Assembly (NCBI RefSeq): GCF_963678635.1 | Contig: NC_087063.1 | Location: forward strand, 41,368,759-41,432,758 | Length of the DNA: 64,000 bases | Direction of reading: 5' to 3' | From: Symsagittifera roscoffensis | Taxonomy: Eukaryota; Xenacoelomorpha; Acoela; Convolutidae | Part shown: piece after piece, positions 9,089 through 21,079 of the stretch | How positions within the stretch are numbered: the first letter of the stretch is position 1 | Layout of the letters: every line of letters starts with the position of its first letter | Translations under genes and position numbers: made by a program | The notes under the pieces: generated by a model | The model's input: only the letters and a program-made list of their open reading frames with translations | What the model was told of the DNA's origin: nothing | Database searches by the model: none

Positions 9089-11700
9089 TTGAGAATGAGT
9101 CTAGACAAGTCAAGGATACCTAAACGAGGTAATAGCTCTAGGAAATTCATACCTAAAAAGCAAAGAGAAACAATGACCGACCCTTTTGTGGATCGGATCA
9201 AACGAGCCCGGACCGACAAAGGGGAGACGGTTTCAGACAGAATGGTTGAAACTAGGAGTCAGAAGTCCTCAGAAGAGCGAAAAGAAATGTTAGAAGTGGA
9301 GGTCAATACGGACCAGGCCATGAATGACAACCAGGAAGTACATGGACTGGAAGGCAGAGGCAGAAGGCTGGCGAGTGAATCTACTCCGGTAGAACAAGGC
9401 CGTGATTTTTCCACTTCCACCGGGACATTGGACCGAGAGGAGATGTCGGAACTGTCCGACATCTCAACTGAAATAGTGGGAACTAGAAGATCTCCAACAG
9501 ACAACACCATGAAGGCAGGCGGGACTGAGAAACAAACAACGTCCTCATCGTTCTCAGAAAGAATGAGGAACACCTTAGGAAACATCTTTCCATTCACCAT
9601 GGGAGTGGGCACAAGAAATGAAGGTGAATCCCAGGAGGAAGAAGAGGACGAAGACGAGCAAGTGGACTTTGGATCTCAAGTCAGCCTCAATAGTTCGACC
9701 CAGGAGAATGAGGCATACGTCGAAAGAGAGACTGGAACCATTGGACAAATTTGGTGTGGTGAGAACGATAAGCAAAGACGCAAGCACACCAGGCCATTCG
9801 AGAGGCTTCGCGATTATGACAAATTCAGAGCCGCGAACTGGGGAGAGTAGAAACAAAGGGCTAGGCAACGCGTTGACGGATCCTGAAGTGGATAATGAAA
9901 AGACGTCGAGGCAGAGAGTTAAAGCCCGAATCTCGACCAGTACGAAGCTACCTGGGACCGACAGGGTGACACCGCAACAAGTGACGCCACTCGTGGATAA
10001 CGGGGCAGCATTAGAAGAAGCCTTGAACCACATAGTGGGCAATAAAAGAGAACAAAATGAACAGATGTCCATAAGAATGAGTGAACTAGAAACAGCAGTT
10101 CATATTGAAAGGGAAAGTCTGCGGGAAGAAATAAACCGCAATAGACAAGAAGTTGGTAGGAGCGAAAAACGCTTGAAAGAGAGAACGGACGAGCACATGG
10201 CGAAGAGTTTGTCGCGAATGACAAGAGAAGCCGAATAGAGAGAGTTACGCTTAAGAGACGACATGGAGAAGTTAGAAATTCAGCAAGAGCAGTCTCTTGG
10301 GACTCTTGACACGAAGATAGACGCGATGATGGAGAGGCGAACTCAGGCTATCATGGATAGGTTGGACGGGCTACTAGGCAGCAAGGGTGGAACAAAAGAA
10401 GAGGAACCGAACTTGGGAGGTCCCAGCAGGGAGCCGAAGGTGAACTTCAATGACCATCAAAGGAGGAGGACATATGGATCCACTAGAGGTAGGGGCAGTT
10501 CATCAGGCTATGCCACAAGAGATAATAGAACATGGTGCCCGAACAGTAGAGCAAGTTCAACGGGGAACAGACAGATCTCTAAAGAACGACCAACGCAAGG
10601 CACACCTGCGACTGGGAGAAGTGATTCCGGTAACGGGAGACATGCGAACCCAGGGAGGAGTCATGTGGGAAACACTCACGGCGATTCGGATTGCAGGGAT
10701 GCACTGAATACAGAACCTTTGACAAGGTGTGAGGACACTCAGGCGGGGCACTCGAGAGATGCTACGGCAATGGCCACAGCCTTTGAACCTCTAAACAGGT
10801 CTTTAGGGACATTCCTTACAAGGTTATCCAGAACCAATGAACGAAGTGAGAAGTCCAGAAGAGTCTTTAAGAAACCAAGATGCTACAAAGACGAATCTGA
10901 TGGCTGTATTGATACCTGGATAGAGGTAATGAAACTGCATTTCGAGGAAGAGGACTTGTCGGAAAGACAAGAATGCAGTGCGCTCACCAGTAACTTGGAA
11001 GGGACAGCCCTGAACTGTGTCATGGCCAAGAAGCAATATCAGCGTAAGACAGCCGAGAAAATCTTCGAAATCTTGTTATACCGTTTTGGATCAGGGGTGC
11101 AGGGGCACCAAGCAATGATGCGCTTCGAGAAACGGAGGCAACGGGAAGATGAAACGATAGACAAGTTTCTCGATGACTTGGAAATGCTGAGAAGACGCAG
11201 CCAACCGAAGAATGAACCTGGCAGTAGCCTCAAAATTCATCGATGGTGTGAAGAATGATGAACTTCGAACAATGCTAGCAACGCATTACACACTTCTATC
11301 AACCAACGCGCGCGCCAACACCAGAGGAGTTGAGGCTCAAGTCAAAAGAATATCTTTTGTTGAAACCTCCTTCGAGATCTGGATACTATAAGAACAATTA
11401 TGGCAATTTCAACAACGGACCAGCAAACCAAGGGAACAACTGGTATAAACCGAGGGATGATATGGACAAGAGACGCTCTTATGCCAATTGCAGTTCAACG
11501 GACCATCATGTGTCAGCATGCCCAACTTACAAACAAGGCATGAAAGCAATAGACTTTAGCCTCGAGGACGAAGATGCGTCAGAAGTTGACCATGAGGATT
11601 TCATGAGAGGAGTAATTGCAAAATTCGGCCCGAGGTGTTTCTTTTGCAACTTGGAAGGTCATTTTAAATCAGATTGTCCGCAATCGCCTGTTGAGTGAAG
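9089..11700 (+). pseudogene. gag region of the LTR element (capsid-like domain, zinc knuckles)
   Basis: The N-terminal third is charged and low in complexity (acidic run EEEEDEDEQVD near 9640). It is followed by a coiled-coil-like, Lys/Glu-rich stretch. A retrotransposon gag capsid-type domain lies at about 10880-11230 (DTWIEVMKLHFEEEDLSE, then FEILLYRFG, then DETIDKFLDDLEMLRRR). A classical CCHC knuckle, CFFCNLEGHFKSDC, lies at about 11637-11678, with a degenerate one (CSSTDHHVSAC) about 130 nt before it. Gag would package element RNA. The region is spread over several frames and is not functional as it stands. Confidence 0.8.
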
Positions 11701-12379
11701 CGGAGGCGCGCAGAAAAGAAAAACCGCAAGAGCTGGCAACGAAAAAGATGCAGGCGGTAACGGAAGAGACATTTGAACCGGAACCGGTGACTGCGGCGGA
11801 TGACTTCAAGATCGATTTTAGGGCAGCAGCAAGGGATGCTCTAAATAGAGTCCAGCAGGGATTTGTAACGAAGGAGATCGAAGAAAAGATGAAGCTCGAA
11901 TTGGAAAATGAGAAATTACAGGAAAAACTGAACAGCTTCGAGGCATCAGAGTTCAAAGAAAGGAAAGCACGAAAGTAGCTTGAGCATGAAACCAAATGTG
12001 ATCTCCGGGCAGAGGTTCGGTATGCTGCCACAAGGAAGCAAAATACAATCCATAATCTCGGTAGCGGGACACCAGGTAATCAGAAATCTGAGCGAGACTG
12101 CACTACTAACAACGGGTGGCCCTCGAATAAAGAAGCTTCACGGGCGCTACGTGGAAGTCTATGAACCATATCAAGTGATAATGAACGTAGATGGGATTAG
12201 CATCTACAGTAGGATATATGTGACAACAGACAGTGACCAAATAGTACAGATCTATTTGGGTGAAGAAGAACTCAAACTCCGTAGGAAAGGCCATGACGCC
12301 ATGATGGAGCAAGACGCGGTTCACATTGGATAAGAAGCAGATGTGACTGCACATCTGCTCGACACCAACGGATAGAAAA

Positions 12380-12732
12380 TCGGAGTCACGGGGCTTCTGG
12401 ACACAGGAGCTGTAGTGAGCGTGATGCCGATTAAAACTTGGGAAAGAATGGGCTTCACGAGGCAAGATCTAATTCTTACGAATCTACGACTGGCCGCGGC
12501 CAATCGAGGAGCGGTTTACGTAGCCGGAAGAACACCAATGACGGTCCTCCACATGGGAGGACGGGATCTTTGGATGAGCTTCCTGGTAAAAGAGAATTTG
12601 GACGACGCCGACCAATTCATCTTGGGCAGAGATTTCGTCAGGAATTTTGACGTGATGATTGACTTGAACAACGGTCTGATACGGATTAGGAACCCGGACG
12701 GAAGTATGTTAAGAAACCGATTAATCGGATAA
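12380..12732 (+). pseudogene. Aspartic protease domain of the LTR element
   Basis: A retropepsin-type active site (GLLDTGAVVSVMP) is at about 12388-12426. A typical FILGRDFVRNFDVMIDL segment follows at about 12620-12665. The length, near 110 residues, is normal for the family. It would cleave the gag-pol polyprotein. Confidence 0.85.
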
Positions 12733-13299
12733 TAACCGACGAAAACAAGGTACCAATTTTTTTAGATAGAAAAGTGAAACTACAGCCAGGACAGGCTGTG
12801 GTGGCAATTTTTAGAATGAGAAATTTAAAATCGTTAAGCGATAGTAAACAGGTTTGTTTAGTACCGAATCCAAATAGTCAGAGTTCGGTGATTTTAGGCC
12901 GGAGCTTCTCGGTAACGCGAAACGGACTGCGTGTCAGTGTGTTATTGAACACACTGGACACCACGGTTTCAATCCAGCGTGGAAAGAAGCTTGGTTACGC
13001 TTTGCCGATGAGGACCGACTATGAGGAGACGCAAAACTTGAAGAAACATAGTGTGAAAGACTGTCCTTATCATGCCAATAAAGATAAATTTTTAAAGAGG
13101 ATTAATGAAATAAAATCTATTCACAAATTGTTTTCAATGAAATCCGAAACGGACGACGGCTTATCGAGCTGCTCGAATTTTTCGGAACGCCCCTCGTCAT
13201 ATGAACAAGAATCTGACAAACCGGTTTTGCCAGAGTTAGAACATTTAAAGGGAAAATAGGTGAGGGAGATTTCGAAAAATTGCGGGACCTCTTAAATCG

Positions 13300-14130
13300 G
13301 AACGCAGATGTATTTTCAAAACATAAGGCGGATATCGGTTGCTGTAATTTCGTCGAACACGAAATCGAACTTGAAGAGGGCGCCGTTCCCCATAGGGAAG
13401 GCGCAAGACGAATGACGCCACATAAGTCGGAAGCGTGCCGAGCGGAAATAGAAATGTTGCTTCAATACGACATGATAGAACCCTCGAAGTCACCATGGGC
13501 TTGCCGGGTAGTAATGGCGAAAAAGAAAGGGGGCAGCTTAGGTTTTGTTGCGGTTTTTGTTACTTGAACGCGGTAACGATAAAAGATGCGTACCAGATAC
13601 CGCGAATAGACGAGAGCCTCTCTAAGCTTGGTGATGACTAGTTCTTCACCACATTGGACTTGGGTTCTGTCTTCTGGCAGGTCCCTCTGCGGAAGAAGGA
13701 TAGAGAGAAAATCGGATTCGCGTGCGAATTAGGGTTGTACCAGTGGAAGAGGATGCCCTTCGGCTTGTGCAACGCAACGGCCACTTTTCAAAGACTGATG
13801 GCTCAGGCTTTGACCAGAGTGACAAAGAATTACGGGAACCTTGTGATGTGTTACGTGGACGACGTGGTCATAGCGACACCAATACTGGAAGACCACATTG
13901 ATCGGCTCGATGAGGTCTTTGGATGCATGAAAAGAGCAGGCTTGAAGTGCAAACCATCGAAATGTGAAATCCTTAGGGATTCAATCAAGTACCTGGGAAG
14001 AATGGTGGACAGGCATGGTGTGAGGCCAGACCCGGAAGCAGTAGAAGCAGTGTTGACATGGAAGGCTCCCAGAACGGACACACAGCTCCTGAGCTTCCTA
14101 GAATTTGCCAACTACTACCGGGAGTTCATA
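13300..14130 (+). pseudogene. Ty3/Gypsy reverse transcriptase domain
   Basis: Typical sequence order: HEIELEEGAVPHREGARRM, MIEPSKSPWACRVVMAKKK, TLDLGSVFWQVPL, YQWKRMPFGLCNATATFQRLM and the catalytic MCYVDDVVIA (YVDD at about 13852-13863). CEILRDSIKYLGRMV closes the domain. It belongs to the Ty3/Gypsy RT group. The thumb and connection lead straight into RNase H. Confidence 0.92.
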
Positions 14131-14269
14131 AAAAGATATGCGGACAAGGTGTATCCGATGCAGAAGCTGATTCGCAACAAAGGGAAAAAGTTCGAATGGA
14201 ACGATGAAGCACAAGTTGCCTTCGAGAACATAAAGCGGGAACTATGCGAAGCGCCAGTGCTAGGCATGC

Positions 14270-14660
14270 CTACAGAAAAGGGCATGTATGTTCTTGATAC
14301 AGACGCATCGGTAGTAGCCATCTCAGGAATATTGCATCAGGAGCAAGAATGGAATGGAAGAACGGTTCTTCGTACCATTGCATACGGCAGCAAGGTCTTG
14401 AGTGACACTGAGATGAAATATGGTGCACCAAAAGCAGAAATGTTTGCAGTAGTCACATTTGTGGAAAAATACCGCGCATACTTGGGGAGCGCTCCCTTTA
14501 AGTTACGCGTAGACAACAGAGCGTTATCCTGGTTGAAGACCTACTCGATGAATCAGAGTTATATTGGTAGATGGATAGTAAGATTGGATGGCTACCATAT
14601 GATAATCGAACACAGGATGCGTGATAAACACCAGAATGCTGACAGCCTCAGCAAGAAAAC
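14270..14660 (+). pseudogene. RNase H domain of the LTR element
   Basis: The Ty3-type RNase H pattern is present: VLDTDASVVAISGIL (first Asp), APKAEMFAVV (Glu), LRVDNRALSWL (Asp) and HQNADSLSKK (last Asp). It follows the RT directly. It would remove the RNA strand from RNA-DNA hybrids. Confidence 0.9.
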
Positions 14661-15850
14661 TGAGTTCTATGAAAGATTGGAGCAGAAGCAAGCCAATCAG
14701 GCGGAAATAAGGGAAGGATTTTCGTTTCTGGACAAAGAAACTTATGAAGCGCTTCCCTCAACGAGATGGTTGGATAAGTCTGGACATCCAATTCCAGGGC
14801 ATCCTGAGTTACCTGTAGAGAAAGCAGCCGAGATAAAGATCCTATCCAAGGCGGACCCGGTCCCCTTGGATCTGTTGCTGCGCTCAAACCTGGTCCAGCA
14901 AGAACTCTCTCGCATGAACATAAACAACCTCTCATTAGTGGATAAAACGGGGCAGACCACACCGCAAGTGATGAGGATGCTAGGTGGATTGTTAGAAAGA
15001 GAAGTGACCAGAGATGACAGCAGCAGTGGCTTCACTAACAATCAGGGAGAAGGTGAAGATCATGCCGTCCAGACGACAACACGAAGAGAACGAGAGGGAT
15101 TGTAGGACAATAGTTCAACAACTAGTATCCTCAATACCACACGAGGTTTTAACCAGTACTTCTTACGGACGGAAAGAACAGGGAAGCAGTACGCGAAGAA
15201 AACCGTTACCTTTGTGGACCAGGATAAAGAAGGTGAGAAGGTAGAACAAAACCTGCTGCAAGATTGTTTGTCCGGGGAGACGAACGATGAGAAGAGCCAG
15301 CGAGTACAAGATCAACACTCGGGACAAGAAAGTTTGTCCGGGGAGTCTGAGATAGATGAAAAATTTCCTGATGAGAAACAGGACCTGGAGAACAAGGTTT
15401 TTTCCGGGAAGTTCAGATGGATGCGAAGAAGGCACAGACATGATCTGGAGGAGCGTGCAGACTCCATCACAAACTCTTCAACAGATGACAATTCCGGAAA
15501 CTCAGGAATTGACACCTATTCAGACAGGAACTCGAGCTCGAGTTCAGATAAGTCCGAACTAGCGATCCACACACTACTAGTGGAAACTCGGGCAAGGGAT
15601 TTGGACAGAGAGGTGTACCAGGATCCTGACAGTGATCGCTACCTTATACCAAGCGAAAGAGTCTTTGACAACGCAGCGGATGATTTGGAGACAATAGCGG
15701 TATCAAAACGTTCGATAAGTCTGTTGCCACAAAAAGAGGTAGTCAGGCCTGATCTTCAGCAGTTCAAGCAAGAAACAGAGCCGCTGGCGAAGATTTGGTG
15801 CGTTAAGATGGAAGAAGACAAGAAGACACACACCAGCCCAACGAGCTGAA
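14660..15850 (+). pseudogene. Charged linker between RNase H and integrase
   Basis: About 1.2 kb separates RNase H and integrase, longer than is usual in Ty3/Gypsy pol. It encodes acidic, Ser-rich low-complexity sequence (STDDNSGNSGIDTYSDRNSS and similar). A SLSGE-like stretch with CTTGTCCGGGGAG-type DNA recurs at about 15265 and 15331. No domain is recognisable. Confidence 0.55.
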
Positions 15851-16119
15851 TAGTTAGATGAGGGTTATGAAGACGTACTTGAAGGCGAGATACAGACTCT
15901 CGGATCTTCTAAGGGCGCAGAGAAATAATCGCATGACAAGCAACCTGAAAAGGTGGATCGAGAGTGGTTCTCCTGATAAAGGGGACCTCGAGGAAGATAG
16001 TTATCGTATCCTGAGACAGTACTTCATGCAGAAGGAAGGGAGGTTATATTTGAACAAGGACGGGATTGTGGCTTGCAAAAGAAGAGAAGAAGACAGAGTC
16101 CTATACAAGTATAACGCGT

Positions 16120-17156
16120 TAGTGTTGCCGCAACTCTATCAGACAGAACTATTATTCAGGTCGCATGATCAGATGGGCCATCAGGGGATCGATAAAGTAT
16201 ATCAGAGGATCCTGAAGCGCTTTGAGTGGCCTGGAATGAAAAAGGCATGCGAGAAGTGGGTAACAGCATGTCTGTCATGCCAACAGGTCAAGGATCCAAG
16301 GAAGTTGCGGTTTCCTTTACAATTGATCGAGTCGTCTGAATTCAACGAGGTGGTGCAGATAGATCACCAAAAGATATGCATGACATACAGTGGTTATAAT
16401 CAGGTGTTGGTCATGATAGATCATTTCACGAAGTATGCAGAGGCCGTGCCCTGCATAACTGCCTCGGCGGAAGAGACATGCGACCACATGATCAATACGT
16501 GGATAGCAAGACATGGTTGTCCGATGACGTTTCAATCGGATAATGGAACAGCTTTTGTAGGAGAGCTTACGAAAGAGCTTATGAGACGCTCACAGGTTGC
16601 TCAGGCTCACTCCACGACTTACCACCCCCACACAAATTGCTTAGTGGAAAGACAGAATAGGACGTTAGTGTCGATGCTGAGAGTATATTGTTCCAGGTAC
16701 ATGACCGATTGGGACAGATACCTTCCACAGGTGATGGGAGCCTATAATAGCACGCAACACTCCACCACTGGAGTTAGTCCACACATGATGCTGACTAGAC
16801 ACGAGAAGGTTTTGCCCTTAACCTTCTTCTACCCAGAGTATGAGGGAAAGAAAACGTCTCCACAGGTCTACGTGAGAAATGTGATCAGACGTCAACAGGA
16901 ATTGAACGATTTATGTAGACAAAATACTCAGCAAGCACAGGCAAGGCAGAGGAAAAAATTCGACAAGAAAGCTGCTGGTGCAAAAGCTTACAAGGTGGGA
17001 GATTACTTATGGGTATTTCAGAACGTTATACCACCGAAAGGAACAAAAACGCTCCTAAAAAAAGTGGAGGGGACCCTTCATGATTACGGAAGTGCATCAG
17101 AAGGGACGCTTTTACAGACTGAGTACTGGCTGAGCCGCTCAATACGAAAACATTAA
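16120..17156 (+). pseudogene. Integrase domain of the LTR element
   Basis: The HHCC zinc module (HDQMGHQGIDKVYQRIL through WVTACLSCQQVK) lies at about 16163-16290. The DDE core is complete: Asp in VVQIDHQKI (about 16360), Asp in FQSDNGTAF (about 16540) and Glu in HTNCLVERQNRTL (about 16650). AYNSTQHSTTGVSPHMML is the usual segment after the core, and KVGDYLWVF begins the C-terminal GPY/F-like region. It would join element cDNA to host DNA. Confidence 0.92.
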
Positions 17157-17199
17157 GCCATACAATCCATCGACAGAAGACTGGTGTATACCAGCAGAC

Positions 17200-17870
17200 A
17201 TGGAAGAAGGGGATTATCTAATGATGGATCCTGCTTGTGAGGTCAACGAGAAGGGCACCAGGGAGAAGAACGATGGAAACGAAGTCGTGGAGGAAGGAAC
17301 GAATACACCGCTGGACCTGGATCCAAACGAGGTGATCGAAGAGGACGATGAAACTTTACCCTACGCAGAGGAGGATTGGCAGGATCCCGAACAGATGGAG
17401 GTTCCCAAGAATTTAGAACCGAATCTTCCGTTCACGATGCAGACTCGTCAGAGTGACGGGACAAGACCAAGAAAGAAGTATAACCCTAACGGTGACGACT
17501 TTGTAGTGGATAGGATAGATCTGAAGAAGATAGTGGAAGAAGTAGTGGGTTTAGAAGAAATAACTGTGTCACAAGACATTGACATAGTCGATGATCACGA
17601 TGATGAGTGGTTCGACGACCGGTCGAAACCCGAGGTAAAATTCGACGACGAGCAACAGCATTCATATGAACAAGACTTGACAAACCTGCTTGTCTTAGAA
17701 TGGCTGAACGAAATGACGTCGGACCCAGAGGAGACCAGTGTCACGATTCAAGAAGTACATCGTGACAGCATAAAATACATGAAGACCGGGACGATTACTC
17801 ATTCCGGCTTCCAATCTCGATTTGATACCCGGTATGCGATCGACGGGGACGTCGATGGATATTTTTGTCC
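17200..17870 (+). pseudogene. Acidic C-terminal extension after integrase
   Basis: About 220 residues rich in Asp and Glu (LDLDPNEVIEEDDETLPYAEED; later DIVDDHDDEWFDD). It follows integrase and leads into the macro-domain part. I recognise no domain. Integrase tails are sometimes targeting modules, but nothing in the sequence shows that here. Confidence 0.5.
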
Positions 17871-17899
17871 GGTGAGTGGGGTTAGGACTTACCCACACT

Positions 17900-18487
17900 G
17901 AAAACTTGATAATAAAAAAATTAAGAATAGCAAGAGAGACAGGAGACTTAGAAGCAGAAACAGGCGAGGAACCTAAGAAACCTGACATAGGGAGGGTAGT
18001 TGAGTCATATTTTATCTTACCAAATCAATATTCAAGTAACATAATACTAACAGACAGTGATTTCATACTCACAAATAGAACATGTGCGATAGCAATCACA
18101 GCGGACATGAGTTTTAGGACAGCGTTAGCGGCAGATTTTAAGAGAGAATATAAAAACATAGAGTTCCTATGGAAGCAAAGACCAGGGATAGGGGGCGTAG
18201 TGGCCTTACCTCCGGCGGCGTCACAGATACCGGGAAAATACTTATGCTTCTTGGTAACGACGGCGACGGAGAAGCAGCATGTGGACCCAGAGAACCTAGT
18301 CTTGTCCTTGACGAGGTTGAGGGACTTCCTTGTGGAAATGGACGTGAAGGAGCTCTCGCTTCCAGTGTACGATCCAATAAGAGGACGACTGCAACCTCGG
18401 GAATTCTACGCGCTTGTACACGTGATATTCTCTGATACTAATATACAAGTTTATTTACATAAGAAATTTTACTTAAGTGTAGGCTGA
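17900..18487 (+). CDS. Macro-domain-like protein in the LTR element
   Basis: The second half of this roughly 190-residue part follows a macro domain (ADP-ribose-binding fold). CAIAITADMSFRTALAADFK would be the first strand and helix. GGVVALPP and YLCFLVTTATE follow, then a helix ENLVLSLTRLRDFL, the strand VKELSLPVYDPIRG and the final strand IQVYLHKKF. In cellular macro domains the segment after the Pro strand is usually glycine-rich and binds the distal ribose, whereas here it reads YDPIRGRL. Similar domains are known downstream of pol in some LTR elements. It would bind or remove ADP-ribose, possibly against host ADP-ribosylation. That role is inference. Confidence 0.65.
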   Translation, partial: ENLIIKKLRIARETGDLEAETGEEPKKPDIGRVVESYFILPNQYSSNIILTDSDFILTNRTCAIAITADMSFRTALAADFKREYKNIEFLWKQRPGIGGVVALPPAASQIPGKYLCFLVTTATEKQHVDPENLVLSLTRLRDFLVEMDVKELSLPVYDPIRGRLQPREFYALVHVIFSDTNIQVYLHKKFYLSVG

Positions 18488-18850
18488 GTGACGTGCGAGA
18501 GGGTGTTAGGCTAAAGACTAAGTTGTATGTGTTATGTTATTAAGCTCTTGGGTAAGAAGGAGTTAGTGACCATGAACAATTGAATGACAATCTTAGGAAT
18601 AGATCCAAAGTTTGGACCGTCCAATCTTAGGTCGAATTCCCAAATTTTAGAGACCGATTGATTTTAATAAATTTTAGGATAAAAATCTTTTTATCTGAAC
18701 TGTTTTTAAGTAAATTTTAACGATATCTGTTAAGGTGAAAAGGACAAGTGTGATATTCGTGACTTCTTTTCTAGATCTTGATTGATCACTTAATTGCTCA
18801 CTTGAGTCAAAACTTTGAAATGAAATCAAATCAAATCGAATCTGAAGAAC
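18488..18850 (+). other. Non-coding gap between pol/macro and the accessory genes
   Basis: About 360 AT-rich bases without a coding signal, lying just where the second gene block begins. A subgenomic promoter or splice acceptor could be here, but no clear TATA box or pyrimidine tract is seen. Confidence 0.4.
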
Positions 18851-18853
18851 AGT

Positions 18854-20040
18854 ATGGAGAATTTCAACTTGGATGAATTGATGGACCTGGCAGAGGCATA
18901 TGTGGGACCGATGATAGATGCGATCTATCGTCGGCTAATGGATCGAGACTTCGCTCTGGAGGACCCAGAGGTAGTCATGTTGCTGACTGCCCTGATCAAC
19001 ATCTTGGGGCATGACAACAGTGGGGACCGCCCCACGGAAGTCCTATTGATGGCAGCATATGGAGAGAGGGGAGTACTAGACCGCCCGAACATGAGAGTGA
19101 TGAGGTGGAGAAACGGGGCTCTCTCAGGGAGTGACTTGGCGAATGACTTAGTCAGGACTTACCAACCAGGTGAAATGTCTATGCCCTCCAAGCCCAAACC
19201 TGGGCTGACGAGAATGCATCAGGAGATGAACAGCGAGGCTGCCTCGTCTGGTTCACCACTGAGAGCAGCTGTGCCACCAAAGAGGGCGAAAGTAGAACAG
19301 AAGGTTCAGACGAACCAAACCATGCAAGATCTGGATGGGATAAAGGACGAATTGGAAAGAACGAAAAGGGAGCTGGACGAGATGACCAAAACCATGCTCA
19401 GTACGGAGGAAGATCGGGACATATGGAAGAGATTGTTCGAAGACTGCAACAAAAAGCAGGGTCAAGAAATTGAGCGCTTGAGGCAGGACTACAAGGAGCG
19501 ATCGGAACGGAGGGCGCTGACCACGGCCGTGGAGACAGTGATACCTGCAAGGAGTATTCCTCATGGGCAGTCCCCGATGGAGCTCTTGACGCCTCGAGAA
19601 ATGAGTCAGACAACGGAGACACGGCTCCCGACAGCAACAGATCGAGTGACAATCCCGGACCCTAGTGACACCTTGGGTGACCCCGTCGTGGAACAAACGG
19701 TGAGGAAGCTGATAGAGACAGCTGGACGACTGGTCGCCAACAAGAATGCAACCTATGGAACGATCGACGACACGGGCAGAGTACGACTCTCCCGGACCGT
19801 GATCAGACAGGGAATAGGTGACGTGACGCCACTCATGGGGAGCTCTAAGGCCCCAGAAAGAAGAATACAGAAGATGCCAGCGAAGAAAGTGTCACGTGTA
19901 ATAGACATACAAAAGAACAATCAATTGAGATATAACTTCACGGGAGTTCCGGAGACAGATCCAAGAGCTTGCTTCAATCGAGCGACTTGGAACCCGGCAG
20001 TAAACCTGCAACAACCGCCACTGGGACATCACATCTGATA
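18854..20040 (+). CDS. Accessory protein 1 of the LTR element (coiled coil)
   Basis: About 390 residues. The N-terminal 100 residues are helical and hydrophobic-patterned (LDELMDLAEAYVGPMIDAIYRRLMDRDFALEDPEVVMLL). Residues about 150-220 form a coiled coil (DGIKDELERTKRELDEMTKTM and on to EIERLRQDYKERSERR). The last third is basic and disordered. It overlaps the start of the next part by about 70 nt in another frame. I recognise no family. The layout (globular head, coiled coil, basic tail) would suit a structural, gag-like or RNA-binding role, but that is a guess. Confidence 0.6.
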
Positions 20041-21048
20041 CTGGGAGACAGCTTGGTCAGAGTACTATCGAATTTGAGGACCTCTTGGGTCACCACGGTG
20101 ATGGCCTTCGGAGGCGCGACGATAGCCCAGTTATATCGAATAGTGGAACTAATGAATCCAGGGAGGATCCCCAATGTGATGATCCTGGTTGGAACGAATG
20201 ACATCTCTAGAGGTTCGGATGAGCAGGAAGCACTATGGGAATCAATGATGGTGTGCTTGTTTACTACCCTCTGGCAGAAATTCAATTGCGCGGTACTGAC
20301 CATTTGCACTGTGCCAATGAACACAAGGAGCTTGACAGCAGCAGGAAGAAGGCACAACGAAGGAGACGTCAGGTGGAATAACATCTTGAGGAATCTCGCA
20401 AGTCGAAATGCCGGAAGAATGATCCTCATGGATATCGAACATGAGTTGAGAGCTATGGATCAGGCCAGACTGACCACGGCCGGCATCCACTTCGATAGTA
20501 TAGAAGGGCAGGCTTGGTTGAATCGAGTCTTCCAAGAGCGGTTGGATGAGCTAGAAGCAGAACTCTTTGACACAGGAGTGCTGGAGGAAGAAGGAACATC
20601 GAATGACGCGGTGATTGCCACCTTTGTGCCTCCTAGCCTGGAAACGCGCTTCGAGACGGTCCCGGCCGTCACGAAATACAGACAACAGAGCTCTAGCGAA
20701 CCAGGTCAAAGGTCAGACGTTCAGGACCGATTGGGAGAAGCGCCGGTGAGGAGGACCATTCATCCTAGGAGAAGAATAGGGCCAGTCAACCCAATGGAAG
20801 AGGCAACTGGCACGTCCAGATCAGACACGAGATCGGAGACGACAAGTACCAGTCGAGAGGAGAAACGCCCGAATAGAGGCTCATTGATGTGGTCAAGACC
20901 CATACCGTCTCCCTGGCATGTGTACAAGGACGAACTAATGAAGCTGGATCTCCAGAGGGTGAGCTTCATCGAGGACGCCAGGAGGATGCTGAATGGAGCG
21001 AGGCTATCCGTCAGTAGACTGTACTCGATAACAGGCGTAGACTGGTAA
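19970..21048 (+). CDS. SGNH/GDSL esterase-like protein in the LTR element
   Basis: The SGNH blocks are visible in order: SHLILGDSLVRVL (block I, catalytic Ser), VTTVMAFGGATIAQL (block II Gly), VMILVGTNDISRG (block III, GTND Asn) and TTAGIHFDSIEGQAWLNRVF, with the His of block V at about 20489. The first 190 residues are the domain. The rest is charged and disordered (RRTIHPRRRIGP and similar). SGNH esterases are well known in ORF1 of CR1/L2 LINEs but are unexpected in a Ty3/Gypsy element. Membrane lipid or RNA-particle roles have been proposed for the LINE versions. Here the function is unknown. Confidence 0.7.
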
Positions 21049-21079
21049 ATAGCCGTTGGCATAAATTTCAGCTCCACGA

